Notes under the pieces: generated by a model | Databases searched by the model: none | What the model was told of the DNA's origin: nothing | What the model saw: the letters and a program-made list of their open reading frames with translations, nothing else | Program-made: the position numbers and the translations under genes | In this document: positions 7,659 to 16,645 of the stretch, piece by piece | Position numbering within the stretch: the stretch's first letter is position 1 | Layout of the letters: every line of letters starts with the position of its first letter | NCBI GenBank assembly: GCA_045577655.1 | Contig: JAZNIU010000027.1 | Location: 8,752-72,751 of the forward strand | DNA: 64,000 nt | Direction: 5' to 3' | Source of the DNA: RGIG7450 sp045577655 | Lineage (GTDB): Bacteria > Bacillota > Clostridia > RUG12999

Positions 7659-9400
7659 AGAATAGCAGTAGTGGAAGATTTGCCAGATTTTTAACTTATT
7701 ACATGCCATATCTTAAAATTATTATTCTGGACTTGCTTTGTGCCGGTCTGTCAACTGTTTGTGAACTTGTTTTTCCTATGATTGTCAGATATATTACCGA
7801 CACAACACTTTCCGGCGGGCAAGCGCTTCTTTTTTCTTCTGTTGTGAGAATAGGTGCGGTTTACCTGTTTTTAAGACTGGTTGATGTCGGCGCAAATTAT
7901 TATATGTCAAATGCCGGTCATGTTATGGGAGCAAGAATGGAAACAGATATGCGTAAAGATTTGTTTAACCATTTGCAGAAACTCTCATTTAATTATTATG
8001 ACAATGCCAAGGTTGGACAGATAATGTCCAGAATCACAAGCGATTTGTTTGACATCACAGAGTTTGCTCATCACTGCCCCGAAGAGTTTTTCATCGGAGC
8101 AATAAAAATAATCGGTTCGTTTGTAATCCTTATCAGAATAAACGTTTTGCTCACAGTTGTAATTTTCCTTTTGCTGCCTCTTATGTTTGTTTCAAGGCTT
8201 GCATTCAGGAAAAAAATGAAACGGGCTTTTAAAGAACAAAGGGAGCAGATAGGTGAGCTTAATGCTGAAGTTGAAGATTCTCTTCTTGGTATCAGAGTTG
8301 TTAAAAGCTTTGCAAACGAAGACGTTGAGATAGAAAAGTTTAAAAAAAGCAACGTCAAGTTTCTGGAGAAAAAGAAAAATGCCTATAAGTATATGGCACT
8401 TTTCCATTCGGGAACAAGACTTTTTGACGGAATAATGTATATTGCCGTAATTATGGTAGGAGCCCTTCTTGTAATAAACGGCAAAATAAGCCCCGGTGAT
8501 TTGATTGCGTTTGTGTTATACATCCAGACACTTATTGCATCGGTCAGAAGAGTTGTTGAATTTACCGAACAGTTTGAACGGGGTATAACGGGTATTGACC
8601 GTTTTTGTGAGATTATGGAAGAGCCGGTGGACATTTTTGACCTGCCGGATGCAAAAGAAATCTCGGATGTTCAAGGAAACATTACGTTTAAAAATATCAG
8701 TTTCAAATATTCGGACAATCTTGAAAATGTTCTGACAAACATAGACATAGACATCAAAAAAGGCGAGAATATTGCTGTTGTAGGCCCGTCAGGCGGGGGA
8801 AAAACAACTCTTTGCAGTCTTCTGCCAAGATTCTATGATATAACAGATGGCGAAATTTTTATAGACGGCGTAAATATTAAAGATATTAAAATAAAATCCC
8901 TGCGCGAAAATATAGGTATTGTCCAGCAGGAAGTTTATATGTTCAGCGGAAGCGTGTTTGATAATATTGCCTACGGGAAACAGGATGCAACGCCTGAAGA
9001 AGTGGAAGAAGCTGCAAAAGCCGCCGGTGCTCACGAGTTCATTATGTCGCTTAAAGACGGATATAACACCTATGTCGGGGAACGGGGTGTCAAGCTTTCG
9101 GGAGGTCAGAAACAGAGAATTTCAATAGCAAGACTGTTTTTGAAAAATCCGCCGATTCTTATTCTGGACGAAGCCACAAGTGCTCTGGACAATGAAAATG
9201 AGCTTATTGTTCAGAATTCTCTTGAACGCTTGTCAAAAGGCAGGACAACCTTTACCATAGCTCATAGGCTGACCACCATACGTAATGCAACAAGAATTCT
9301 GGTGCTGACCGATGAGGGTATAATAGAAGAGGGTTCCCATGAGGAACTTATGCGGCGTGACGGGGAATATGCAAAACTTTATAAACTATATACGAGATAA
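7655..9400 (+). CDS. ABC exporter, fused permease and ATP-binding half-transporter
   Basis: A 581-residue type IV ABC exporter half. The first ~310 residues hold six membrane helices; the nucleotide-binding domain follows with Walker A GPSGGGKTT, the signature LSGGQKQR, Walker B ILILDEATSALD and the H-loop TIAHRL. It is of the MsbA/LmrA-like lipid or drug export group and may act as a homodimer, because no partner half is adjacent. It overlaps cca by 4 bp and ends at a strong terminator. The cargo cannot be deduced. Confidence 0.93.
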   Translation: MKNSSSGRFARFLTYYMPYLKIIILDLLCAGLSTVCELVFPMIVRYITDTTLSGGQALLFSSVVRIGAVYLFLRLVDVGANYYMSNAGHVMGARMETDMRKDLFNHLQKLSFNYYDNAKVGQIMSRITSDLFDITEFAHHCPEEFFIGAIKIIGSFVILIRINVLLTVVIFLLLPLMFVSRLAFRKKMKRAFKEQREQIGELNAEVEDSLLGIRVVKSFANEDVEIEKFKKSNVKFLEKKKNAYKYMALFHSGTRLFDGIMYIAVIMVGALLVINGKISPGDLIAFVLYIQTLIASVRRVVEFTEQFERGITGIDRFCEIMEEPVDIFDLPDAKEISDVQGNITFKNISFKYSDNLENVLTNIDIDIKKGENIAVVGPSGGGKTTLCSLLPRFYDITDGEIFIDGVNIKDIKIKSLRENIGIVQQEVYMFSGSVFDNIAYGKQDATPEEVEEAAKAAGAHEFIMSLKDGYNTYVGERGVKLSGGQKQRISIARLFLKNPPILILDEATSALDNENELIVQNSLERLSKGRTTFTIAHRLTTIRNATRILVLTDEGIIEEGSHEELMRRDGEYAKLYKLYTR

Positions 9401-9401
9401 A

Positions 9402-9437
9402 AAAAAGAGATGTAACGATATTGTTACATCTCTTTTT
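9402..9437. terminator. Bidirectional intrinsic terminator
   Basis: A perfect 15-bp inverted repeat (AAAAAGAGATGTAAC / GTTACATCTCTTTTT) with a 6-base loop. T-runs are present on both strands, so it serves both the exporter on the plus strand and the DUF975 gene on the minus strand. Confidence 0.92.
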
Positions 9438-9438
9438 G

Positions 9439-10188
9439 TTACTTTGATATGTAGCTGAGATAGGTCTGAACGGAGATTCTGATATATGGCAGAATCCAGA
9501 AAAATCCTATCCCGAGTGTTAATATTCCTAAAACATACCATCCTGTAAAGCTAAGATAAAGTGCAAAGAGTTTACCTTTTTTTCCGCGGAGAACTCTGGC
9601 TGAGCGTGCTGTTACAATGGAAACGTTTTCCGAATCATTTTTCTCAATTACAACCGCAGTTGCCGAGTATGAAAACAGAGCATTTGTAAGGGTTATAATA
9701 AACAACAGTATAATCAAAATACAGATAGCAATGTTTACAGGAGAAAAATAGCTTAATCCGAAGAGCCCGTATATTTTAAAATATATTATGGTTATTGCCG
9801 TGAAAAGTGCAGTATAAAATACAACCAGAAAACTTTTTGAAATAGCAGGCAAAACTGCTTTTTTCATATTTCCGAAGAAACGGAACAATCTGTCGGTCTT
9901 TGGCTGGAATTTATTTGCAACATTTAAGTAATATGAGTTTCTGCCAAGGTTTATGGTCGAAGAAATAAAAATATATGCCAGATAATATGCTGCATAAAAT
10001 ATGATAGCAGGCCAGCTGTAGATCATATCGCTGCCATATCTTCCAACGCATAAAAAGTGAACAGTTGCTATTGCGAAGAAAACCGCAAACTTTATTATAA
10101 ATGATATTATTCCAACGCCAATATTGCGCCGCATATCAAAAAAATATGCGGCTTTGGCTTCTTTTTTTACTTTGCTGATGCTAATCAC
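9439..10188 (-). CDS. DUF975 family integral membrane protein
   Basis: A 249-residue membrane protein with about five to six hydrophobic segments. The N-terminus (KVKKEAKAAYFF) resembles the start of DUF975 proteins of Firmicutes, whose function is unknown. It starts with GTG at 10188, preceded by GGAGGT 8 bases upstream. It lies 4 bases after the RNase J stop codon, so it is the second gene of that operon. Confidence 0.7.
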   Translation of the reverse strand: MISISKVKKEAKAAYFFDMRRNIGVGIISFIIKFAVFFAIATVHFLCVGRYGSDMIYSWPAIIFYAAYYLAYIFISSTINLGRNSYYLNVANKFQPKTDRLFRFFGNMKKAVLPAISKSFLVVFYTALFTAITIIYFKIYGLFGLSYFSPVNIAICILIILLFIITLTNALFSYSATAVVIEKNDSENVSIVTARSARVLRGKKGKLFALYLSFTGWYVLGILTLGIGFFWILPYIRISVQTYLSYISK

Positions 10189-10192
10189 AAAA

Positions 10193-11863
10193 TCAGACCT
10201 CCACTATAATAGGAAGCAGCATGGGGCTGCGTTTTGTTTTTGAATAAAGGAAAGTTGAAAGGGAGTTTTTAACATTCAGTTTTATTGTTGACCAGTCATG
10301 AATGCCGCTAGCTTTCGAATTGTTTAGAGATTTCACAACAACGCTGCGGATTTCTTCTATTAAATCTTCCGATTCGCGAACATATACAAAACCTCTTGAA
10401 ATAACATCAGGAGAGCCGGAAAGTTCGCCGGTTTCGGAGGAAATGGAAATCACAATTACAATAAGACCGTCCTGTGCAAGATGCTTTCTGTCTCTTAATA
10501 CAATATTTCCTACATCGCCGACACCAAGTCCGTCCACAAGAATTCTGCCGGAAGGTACGGTGCTGACTGTTTTTGCACCTTCGGGAGAAAACTCCAGCAT
10601 CTGACCATTGCCGAGAATAAAAATATTTTCAGGCAAAACGCCCATTTTTTCGCCAAGTTTGGCGTGCTGTATCAGATGACGGTATTCCCCGTGAACAGGA
10701 ATAAAATATTTTGGTTTTGTTATGCCAAGTACAATTTTAAGTTCTTCCTGGCATGCGTGGCCGGATACATGAATTTCATTTGCAGATTCATATATTACCT
10801 CGGCGCCTCTTTTAAACAAATCGTCAACAACCTTTGAGATTGACGGTTCGTTTCCGGGGATAGGTTTTGCACTTATAACAATTAAATCGCCGCTTCCAAT
10901 TTCAACTTTTCTGTGGTCGGAAGAAGCCATACGGGACAGCGCACTCATGGGTTCACCCTGACTGCCGGTTGTGCAAATAACCACCTGGTGCGGTTGATAT
11001 TTTTTTATTTCGTCAATCGAAATAAGAGTGCCGCGTGGAATATCAATATATCCGAGAAGTGATGCCACCTCTACAATATTCTCCATGCTTCTGCCTGAAA
11101 CAGCAAGCTTTCTGCCGTGTTTTACGGTTGAATTTATCAGCTGCTGAATTCTGTGGACATTTGAAGCAAAAGTAGCAACAATAATCCTTTTTTTCTTGTA
11201 AGTTGAAAAAATTTCATCAAAGGTTATACCAACCTTGCTTTCTGACATAGTGTAACCGGGATTTTCAACATTGGTACTGTCTGAAAGAAGGGCAAGCACC
11301 CCTTTCTTTCCAAGTTCACCAAGACGACCAAGGTCAATCATGGACCCTGAAATTGGCGTTGGGTCAATTTTGAAGTCGCCGGTGTGGATAACCGTACCCA
11401 TAGATGTAGTAATTGCAAGCATTACAGCATCGGGTATGCTGTGATTTGAATGTATAAATTCAACAGTAAAATTGTTTCCTATTTTTACTTTGTCGCCTTG
11501 CTTTACGCAAACAAGTTTTGTTTTTGAAAGAAGTCCGTGCTCTTTAAGTTTGCATTCTACAAGACCAAGAGTCAGTCTTGCGCCGTAAACAGGTACATCC
11601 AGCTCTTTTAAAAGATAGGGAAGACCACCGATATGGTCTTCGTGACCGTGTGTTAAAAGAACAGCGCGTACTTTTTGCTTATTTTTGATAAGATATGTTA
11701 TATCCGGTATAACAAGGTCAATTCCGAGCATATCATCGTCCGGAAAAGCAAGTCCGCTGTCCACAACTATCATATCGTTGCCGCACTCATACACATACAT
11801 GTTTTTGCCGATTTCGTTGAGTCCGCCCAGTGCAACAACTCTGAGTTTTGGTTTTCGTGCCAA
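10193..11863 (-). CDS. rnj: Ribonuclease J
   Basis: A 556-residue metallo-beta-lactamase/beta-CASP ribonuclease with 5'-3' exonuclease and endonuclease activity, central to mRNA turnover in Firmicutes. Motifs: THGHEDHIGG (zinc ligands), HTGDFKIDPTP, SDSTNVENPG, the beta-CASP segment SGRSMENI, SGHACQEELK and PVHGEYRHL. I chose TTG 11863 because GGAGGTG lies 6 bases upstream; the in-frame ATG at 11878 overlaps this ribosome site. That start gives MARKPKLRVVALGG, the expected length, and a 5' leader of roughly 75 bases containing a GC-rich palindrome. Confidence 0.95.
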   Translation of the reverse strand: MARKPKLRVVALGGLNEIGKNMYVYECGNDMIVVDSGLAFPDDDMLGIDLVIPDITYLIKNKQKVRAVLLTHGHEDHIGGLPYLLKELDVPVYGARLTLGLVECKLKEHGLLSKTKLVCVKQGDKVKIGNNFTVEFIHSNHSIPDAVMLAITTSMGTVIHTGDFKIDPTPISGSMIDLGRLGELGKKGVLALLSDSTNVENPGYTMSESKVGITFDEIFSTYKKKRIIVATFASNVHRIQQLINSTVKHGRKLAVSGRSMENIVEVASLLGYIDIPRGTLISIDEIKKYQPHQVVICTTGSQGEPMSALSRMASSDHRKVEIGSGDLIVISAKPIPGNEPSISKVVDDLFKRGAEVIYESANEIHVSGHACQEELKIVLGITKPKYFIPVHGEYRHLIQHAKLGEKMGVLPENIFILGNGQMLEFSPEGAKTVSTVPSGRILVDGLGVGDVGNIVLRDRKHLAQDGLIVIVISISSETGELSGSPDVISRGFVYVRESEDLIEEIRSVVVKSLNNSKASGIHDWSTIKLNVKNSLSTFLYSKTKRSPMLLPIIVEV

Positions 11864-11908
11864 AAAATACACCTCCATTATTATTAAGTTTTTGTAAAAA
11901 GCCGACGA

Positions 11909-11920
11909 GGTCGACCGGTC
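11909..11920. promoter_or_regulatory. Overlapping GC-rich palindromes in the rnj leader
   Basis: GGTCGACC (11909-11916) and GACCGGTC (11913-11920) overlap by four bases in an otherwise very AT-rich region between the rnj promoter and start codon. They could be an operator or fold in the 5' UTR. No known regulator is recognised. Confidence 0.3.
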
Positions 11921-11942
11921 CGTTCAAAAAGCATCTTTTTAT

Positions 11943-11951
11943 ATTATACCA
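11943..11951 (-). promoter_or_regulatory. Extended -10 promoter of rnj
   Basis: TGGTATAAT on the minus strand, an extended -10 element about 80 bases upstream of the TTG start. The -35 region is weak (TTTATT at 17 bp), as is usual with TGN extended promoters. Confidence 0.5.
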
Positions 11952-12030
11952 TAAATTCGTAAAATAATAAAGCTTTTTTTAAAAAAATATATTTTGTTTT
12001 TTCGAGAGGTATATTTTTCTAAAAAAACAC

Positions 12031-12060
12031 TTGTCATTCAACCTATATATATGGTATAAT
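12031..12060 (+). promoter_or_regulatory. Sigma-A promoter of the U32 to mre operon
   Basis: TTGTCA at 12031-12036, an 18-base spacer and TATAAT at 12055-12060 preceded by TGG. It stands 39 bases before the first start codon of a long co-directional block. Confidence 0.7.
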
Positions 12061-12098
12061 AAAATAGTATAATTTTTTCTTCAGGAAGGTTGTTGCAA

Positions 12099-14156
12099 AT
12101 GAAACCCGAACTGCTTGCACCGGCTAATATAAATACTTTGACAACAGCGGTTCAGGCAGGAGCCGACGCGGTTTATATCGGAGGCACAAGGTTTGGCGCA
12201 AGACAGTATGCCGACAATTTTGACATTGCCGCACTGGAAAAGGCAATTGACTATGCACACCTAAGAGGAGTTAAAGTATATATTACAACCAACATTTTGG
12301 TTGGGGACAGTGAAATATCCGAGTTTCTTTTGTTTGTGAAAGAAGCGTATAACATAGGCGCAGACGCTTTTATACTGCAGGATATTGGTATGGCAATGCG
12401 TATAAAAGAACTGCTGCCCGAAGCAAAGCTTCACGCCAGCACACAGTTGACTGTTCATAATACCCAGGGCGCAGCTTTTATGAAAGAACTGGGATTTGAA
12501 AGGGTTGTAACTGCCCGGGAACTTTCCAAAGAGGAAGTAGCGGATATTGTGAAAAACAGCGGTGTGGAGATTGAAATGTTTGTTCACGGAGCTCTTTGCA
12601 TGAGCTATTCCGGTCAGTGCCTTATGAGCAGCATGATAGGAGCACGAAGCGGCAACCGTGGAGCATGCGCACAACCCTGCAGGCTTCCGTATGGACTTGT
12701 TTGCGGAAACAAAAAGCTTTCGGAAGGCTATCTTTTAAGTCCGAAGGATCTTAGCCTTTCAGGGAATATTGACGACATATTTGATGTTGGCGCAGCATCT
12801 CTTAAAATTGAGGGAAGAATGAAAGGTCCGGAATATGTTGCGGCAGCGGTCTTGGTTTTTCGAAAACTTATTGACGAGAAAAGAAACGCCACAGAGGAAG
12901 AAAAGTTCCTGCTTGAAAATGCTTTTAGCAGAGGTGGGTTTACCGGTGGGTGTTTCACATCAGATTTTAAAAATTATATGCGTCCCGAAAGCGGAAATGA
13001 TGATATATATAAAAACAGAGACAATAGTCTGTTAAAACAGCTTAAACCATTTAGCGATATAAATGCAAACTTTAAGAGAAATCCGGTGGAATTTACAGCA
13101 AAAGTTTTTGTCGGAGAAAATTTTTGGCTTAAAGCGGAGAGTATGGGGGAAGAGGTAACGCTCGAAGGTGAGGTTGTGCAGATGGCACAAAACAAGCCCA
13201 CAAGTGCTGAAACCATTGAAAAGCAGATTGAAAAAACAGGAGATTTTCCGTTTGCTGCGCAAGAAACAAATGTCAGCGCCGGAGAAAATGTTTTTGTTAC
13301 TCTGTCAGAAATAAACTCTTTAAGGCGTCATGCACTTTCCTTGCTTGAAGAGAAGATTGCCGGAAAATATAAACATAACGCAGAAATTGATTTCTTGAAT
13401 AAAAAAACAAAAAAAGAAAATGAAAAAACAGAGCTCTTTGTCTGGGTATCAAATGAAGACCAGCTTAAAGAGGTAAGAAAAGTATGGCAGGGAGGACTGT
13501 TTGTTCCCTGTGAGCTTGACTGCGGGGAAGAAGACATTGCAGTTTTCCCTGACATAATAAAAAATTCCTGGCTTGAAAGCTATGAAAAGATAATGAAAGA
13601 GCTAAAAAGTTGCAAAATTTGCACCGCGAATTATGCTATAATAAAAATGGCAAAAAAGTATGGTAAAGAAATTATAGGCAGCAGTGCTCTTAATGTTTTT
13701 AACAGTGAAACCGTTTCCGAATGGGAAAAGTATGGACTGTGCGGAGTTTTTCTTTCAGAAGAGCTCAATCTTGGTCAGGTTAAAAGCATTTCTTCCAAAG
13801 TTCCCGTTTTTGTTACGGCTTACGGCAAATCTGTTATGATGAAAACTGCAGTTTGTCCGGTGAAAGCGGCAATGGGGAAATGCCTTGGAGAAAAATGCGA
13901 AAGCTATCTTAAAGACAGAAAAAATGAAACCTTTGGAATAATGTGCGACAAACAGACCACGTTTATTTTAAATTCCAAACCGATTTATATGGCGGACAAA
14001 CTTTCAGAAATTGAAAAGGCAAACGTCTTTGGTGCCGTTATTAAATTCACTGATGAGACCGGCGAAAAGTGCCGGGATATTATAAAAAAATTTGTCAGCG
14101 AAAAAGAGCCTGACGGTCCTTTTACAAGAGGACATTATTACCGCGGGGTGACCTGA
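12099..14156 (+). CDS. U32 family protein, probable RlhA-type 23S rRNA hydroxylase
   Basis: A 685-residue protein of peptidase family U32. It begins with ELLAPAN and GADAVYIGG and carries the U32 signature EMFVHGALCMSYSGQC followed by GARSGNRGACAQPCRLPY, with cysteines that in RlhA, TrhP and UbiU/V ligate an iron-sulfur cluster. The long version with C-terminal extension and DUF3656-like region resembles RlhA (YdcP), which makes 5-hydroxycytidine in 23S rRNA. The old protease label is probably wrong for this family. A second cysteine-rich patch (CPVKAAMGKC then CESY) lies near the C-terminus. ATG 12099 has AGGAAGG 9 bases upstream; the TTGs before it are less well placed. Confidence 0.85.
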   Translation: MKPELLAPANINTLTTAVQAGADAVYIGGTRFGARQYADNFDIAALEKAIDYAHLRGVKVYITTNILVGDSEISEFLLFVKEAYNIGADAFILQDIGMAMRIKELLPEAKLHASTQLTVHNTQGAAFMKELGFERVVTARELSKEEVADIVKNSGVEIEMFVHGALCMSYSGQCLMSSMIGARSGNRGACAQPCRLPYGLVCGNKKLSEGYLLSPKDLSLSGNIDDIFDVGAASLKIEGRMKGPEYVAAAVLVFRKLIDEKRNATEEEKFLLENAFSRGGFTGGCFTSDFKNYMRPESGNDDIYKNRDNSLLKQLKPFSDINANFKRNPVEFTAKVFVGENFWLKAESMGEEVTLEGEVVQMAQNKPTSAETIEKQIEKTGDFPFAAQETNVSAGENVFVTLSEINSLRRHALSLLEEKIAGKYKHNAEIDFLNKKTKKENEKTELFVWVSNEDQLKEVRKVWQGGLFVPCELDCGEEDIAVFPDIIKNSWLESYEKIMKELKSCKICTANYAIIKMAKKYGKEIIGSSALNVFNSETVSEWEKYGLCGVFLSEELNLGQVKSISSKVPVFVTAYGKSVMMKTAVCPVKAAMGKCLGEKCESYLKDRKNETFGIMCDKQTTFILNSKPIYMADKLSEIEKANVFGAVIKFTDETGEKCRDIIKKFVSEKEPDGPFTRGHYYRGVT

Positions 14157-14158
14157 TA

Positions 14159-14512
14159 ATGATAAAAAAAGCAGATGTTATTATTGCAATCATTGTTCTT
14201 GTTATTTCTTTTGGCGGATATTTTGCCACAGGTGCAGGTTTTAAAGCTGAAGAAAAAAATGTTGTGATTGAAGTGGACGGGCAGCTGTTTGCAACATATT
14301 CCATGACTGAAACAAGAGAAGTTGATGTTAAGGGACACAACAGGGTTGAAATTACCCCTGAATATGTCAGAGTGATATATGCCGATTGCCCGGACAAGCT
14401 TGATGTCCGCCAGGGGAAAATTTCTTCTGTAGGCAGCATAATTGTATGTCTTCCAAACAGAATGACAGTCAGAATAACGGGGGAATCTGAGATTGACGCA
14501 CTCAGCTATTAA
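14159..14512 (+). CDS. NusG domain II-containing protein
   Basis: A 117-residue protein with one N-terminal membrane anchor (residues about 6-26) followed by a small beta-rich domain. The late pattern CPDKLDVRQGKISSVGS-IVCLPN is typical of stand-alone NusG domain II proteins of Clostridia. These often sit beside Gx transporter genes and FMN-binding or Rnf-like redox genes; the role is unknown. It starts 2 bases after the U32 stop and overlaps the next gene by 20 bp. Confidence 0.8.
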   Translation: MIKKADVIIAIIVLVISFGGYFATGAGFKAEEKNVVIEVDGQLFATYSMTETREVDVKGHNRVEITPEYVRVIYADCPDKLDVRQGKISSVGSIIVCLPNRMTVRITGESEIDALSY

Positions 14513-15020
14513 AACATCAAAAATAACATATATTGCACTTTTTTCGGCACTTGGTGCGATTGTGCAGATTATAGAAAATCTTTTACCCACCACTCTTCCG
14601 CTTCCCGGTGGCAGACTTGGACTTTCAAACGTTGTTATAATGTTTGTTATGTTCTTCTATGGCGGGAAAGATGCTTTTCTGGTGGCAATACTTAAAAGTC
14701 TTGTTGCACTTTTGATTTCCGGAAATGTTACTGCATTGCCCTACTCGCTTGCGGGCGGTGTGTGCGCTGTTTTCGCAATGAATATGGCGCGGAGACAAAT
14801 TAAAGGAATCGGACATGCAGGATGCGGTATTATAGGAGCTTTTTCAAACAACATTGCACAAACACTGGTTGGTGCGGCGATAATGTCCAATGTGTACGTT
14901 GTTTCGTATATTTTTGTTTTAGGACCTGTTTCAGTTGTTACCGGCACATTTACGGGCATTTTGTCCGGTTATGTGTTTGAAAAATTTAAAAACGGAGAAA
15001 GAGTATGGAAAAAAGGATAG
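14493..15020 (+). CDS. Gx transporter family membrane protein (Hpre_diP_synt_I)
   Basis: A 175-residue integral membrane protein with about five helices, related to ECF S components and often annotated as heptaprenyl diphosphate synthase component I. Visible features: ALFSALGAIVQIIENLLPT, PGGRLGLSNVV and GGKDAFLVAILKS. The start is TTG 14493, with ACGGGGGAA 7 bases upstream. It overlaps the NusG-II gene by 20 bp and maf by 16 bp, so all three are probably co-translated. The true substrate is unknown; no polyprenyl synthase gene is adjacent. Confidence 0.82.
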   Translation: MTHSAIKTSKITYIALFSALGAIVQIIENLLPTTLPLPGGRLGLSNVVIMFVMFFYGGKDAFLVAILKSLVALLISGNVTALPYSLAGGVCAVFAMNMARRQIKGIGHAGCGIIGAFSNNIAQTLVGAAIMSNVYVVSYIFVLGPVSVVTGTFTGILSGYVFEKFKNGERVWKKG

Positions 15021-15586
15021 TGCTGGCTTCGGCATCACCGAGGAGAAAAGAAATTCTTAGAAACATTGGTCTTGAATTTGAGATAATTCCGTCAGGCGCT
15101 GATGAAAAGATTTCAGAAGGTCTTGACCCTTGTATGATTGTTCAGGAGCTTTCTCTTGCAAAAGGTGCAGAGGTAGCTGCAAGGACAAAAAATGCAATTG
15201 TAATTTCTGCGGACACCATTGTCTGTTACGACGGGGAAATACTTGGAAAACCTGCAGACGCAGAAAAAGCAAAAGAAATGCTTAAAATGTTGTCGGGGAA
15301 CTCGCACGAGGTTTATACCGGGATAAGTGTTACCGATTCAAAAAGCGGCAAAGCTGTTTCTGACTATGAAATGACCAAAGTTGTTTTCAGAAAGCTGACA
15401 GACCGTGAAATTGACGGATATATTCAAACGGGCGAAAGTATGGACAAGGCAGGGGCTTACGGAATCCAGGGTATTGGCGGTCTGCTTGTTGAGTCCATTT
15501 CGGGAGACTATTTTAATGTTGTAGGGCTTCCCGTGGCTAAACTTTACGAGATACTTAAAGAAGAATTTAATATAAACATATTGTAA
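15005..15586 (+). CDS. maf: Maf family nucleotide pyrophosphatase
   Basis: A 193-residue Maf protein, a house-cleaning enzyme that hydrolyses dTTP, UTP or modified nucleotides to monophosphates. Motifs: the N-terminal LASASPRRKEIL, ADTIVCYDGEILGKP with the catalytic Asp, LSGNSHEVYTG and DKAGAYGIQGIGG. Full length. It lies directly upstream of mreB, the usual Firmicute arrangement. Confidence 0.95.
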   Translation: MEKRIVLASASPRRKEILRNIGLEFEIIPSGADEKISEGLDPCMIVQELSLAKGAEVAARTKNAIVISADTIVCYDGEILGKPADAEKAKEMLKMLSGNSHEVYTGISVTDSKSGKAVSDYEMTKVVFRKLTDREIDGYIQTGESMDKAGAYGIQGIGGLLVESISGDYFNVVGLPVAKLYEILKEEFNINIL

Positions 15587-15599
15587 GGAGATGTGTATC

Positions 15600-16628
15600 A
15601 TGATGTTTTCAAAAGATATAGGAATTGACCTTGGAACAGCTAATTCGCTTGTTTATGTAAAGGGAAAAGGTATTGTAATAAACGAGCCCTCGGTGGTAGC
15701 GGTTAATGTTTCCACAGGCGAAGTTATGGCAGTGGGTGATGAAGCAAAAGATATGCTGGGAAGAACACCCGGAAACATTGTTGCAGTCCGTCCCATGCAA
15801 GACGGTGTAATTGCCGACTTTGAAGTTACCCAGGCTATGATGAAAAAACTTATAACAAAAGCTATGGGTGGCGGCGGCCAGCTCTTTAAACCAACCGTTG
15901 TAATCTGTATTCCCTACGGTGTTACAGAAGTGGAAAAGCGTGCCGTTGAGGAAGTTGTTCTGCAGGCAGGCGCAAAAGATGTTTACATGGTATATGAACC
16001 AATGGCGGCGGCGATTGGTGCGGGACTTCCTGTTGGCGAACCGTTTGGCAATATGATTGTCGACATTGGCGGAGGAACAAGCGAAGTTGCAGTTCTTTCT
16101 CTTGGCGGAATTGTTGTTTGCAATTCCATCAGAGTTGCAGGAGATGCTTTTGACAATGCAATAGTGAATTATATTAAAAGAGAACATTCTGTTCATATCG
16201 GCGAAAGAACTGCTGAAGAGATTAAAGTGAAAATCGGTTCAGCATATCCGTATGAAGACGAATATTCAATGGAAGTGAAAGGTCGCGACCTTGTTACAGG
16301 ACTTCCGAAAGTTACAAAAATCAGGCCGGACGAAGTAAGAAATGCGTTGTTTGAACAGATTGGTGCCATAATCGAAGCGATTAAAACATCACTTGAAGCA
16401 TCGCCGCCGGAAATAGCTGCCGATATTATGGACAGAGGCATCATGCTTGCAGGCGGCGGAGCAATGCTCAGAGGTCTTGACAGAATTATTGAAATTGAAA
16501 CCAAAATTAAAGTTAAAATTGCCGAACAACCACTTGACTGTGTTGTTAAAGGTATTGGTAAAATTCTTGAAGGCACAGATAAAAATAATCTTAAAAGAGT
16601 TCTTGAAAACCCAAAAACAAGTAGATAA
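15600..16628 (+). CDS. mreB: Rod shape-determining protein MreB
   Basis: A 342-residue bacterial actin that organises lateral cell-wall synthesis. N-terminal phosphate-binding loop IGIDLGTANSLVYVKGKG, then VVAVN, GEPFGNMIVDIGGGTSEVAV (phosphate 2), and the adenosine motif GIMLAGGGAMLRGLD. ATG 15600 lies 9 bases from AAGGAG; the in-frame ATG 15591 directly abuts the ribosome site and is unlikely. First of an mreBCD-pbp2-minCDE run, with maf 14 bases upstream. Confidence 0.97.
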   Translation: MMFSKDIGIDLGTANSLVYVKGKGIVINEPSVVAVNVSTGEVMAVGDEAKDMLGRTPGNIVAVRPMQDGVIADFEVTQAMMKKLITKAMGGGGQLFKPTVVICIPYGVTEVEKRAVEEVVLQAGAKDVYMVYEPMAAAIGAGLPVGEPFGNMIVDIGGGTSEVAVLSLGGIVVCNSIRVAGDAFDNAIVNYIKREHSVHIGERTAEEIKVKIGSAYPYEDEYSMEVKGRDLVTGLPKVTKIRPDEVRNALFEQIGAIIEAIKTSLEASPPEIAADIMDRGIMLAGGGAMLRGLDRIIEIETKIKVKIAEQPLDCVVKGIGKILEGTDKNNLKRVLENPKTSR

Positions 16629-16645
16629 TTTCGGAGTGATGAAAA

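Noticed and set aside
15609..16196. A 195-codon minus-strand frame opposite mreB
   Set aside because: Antisense to a certain gene; His/Asn/Phe/Cys-rich composition typical of antisense frames in this genome.
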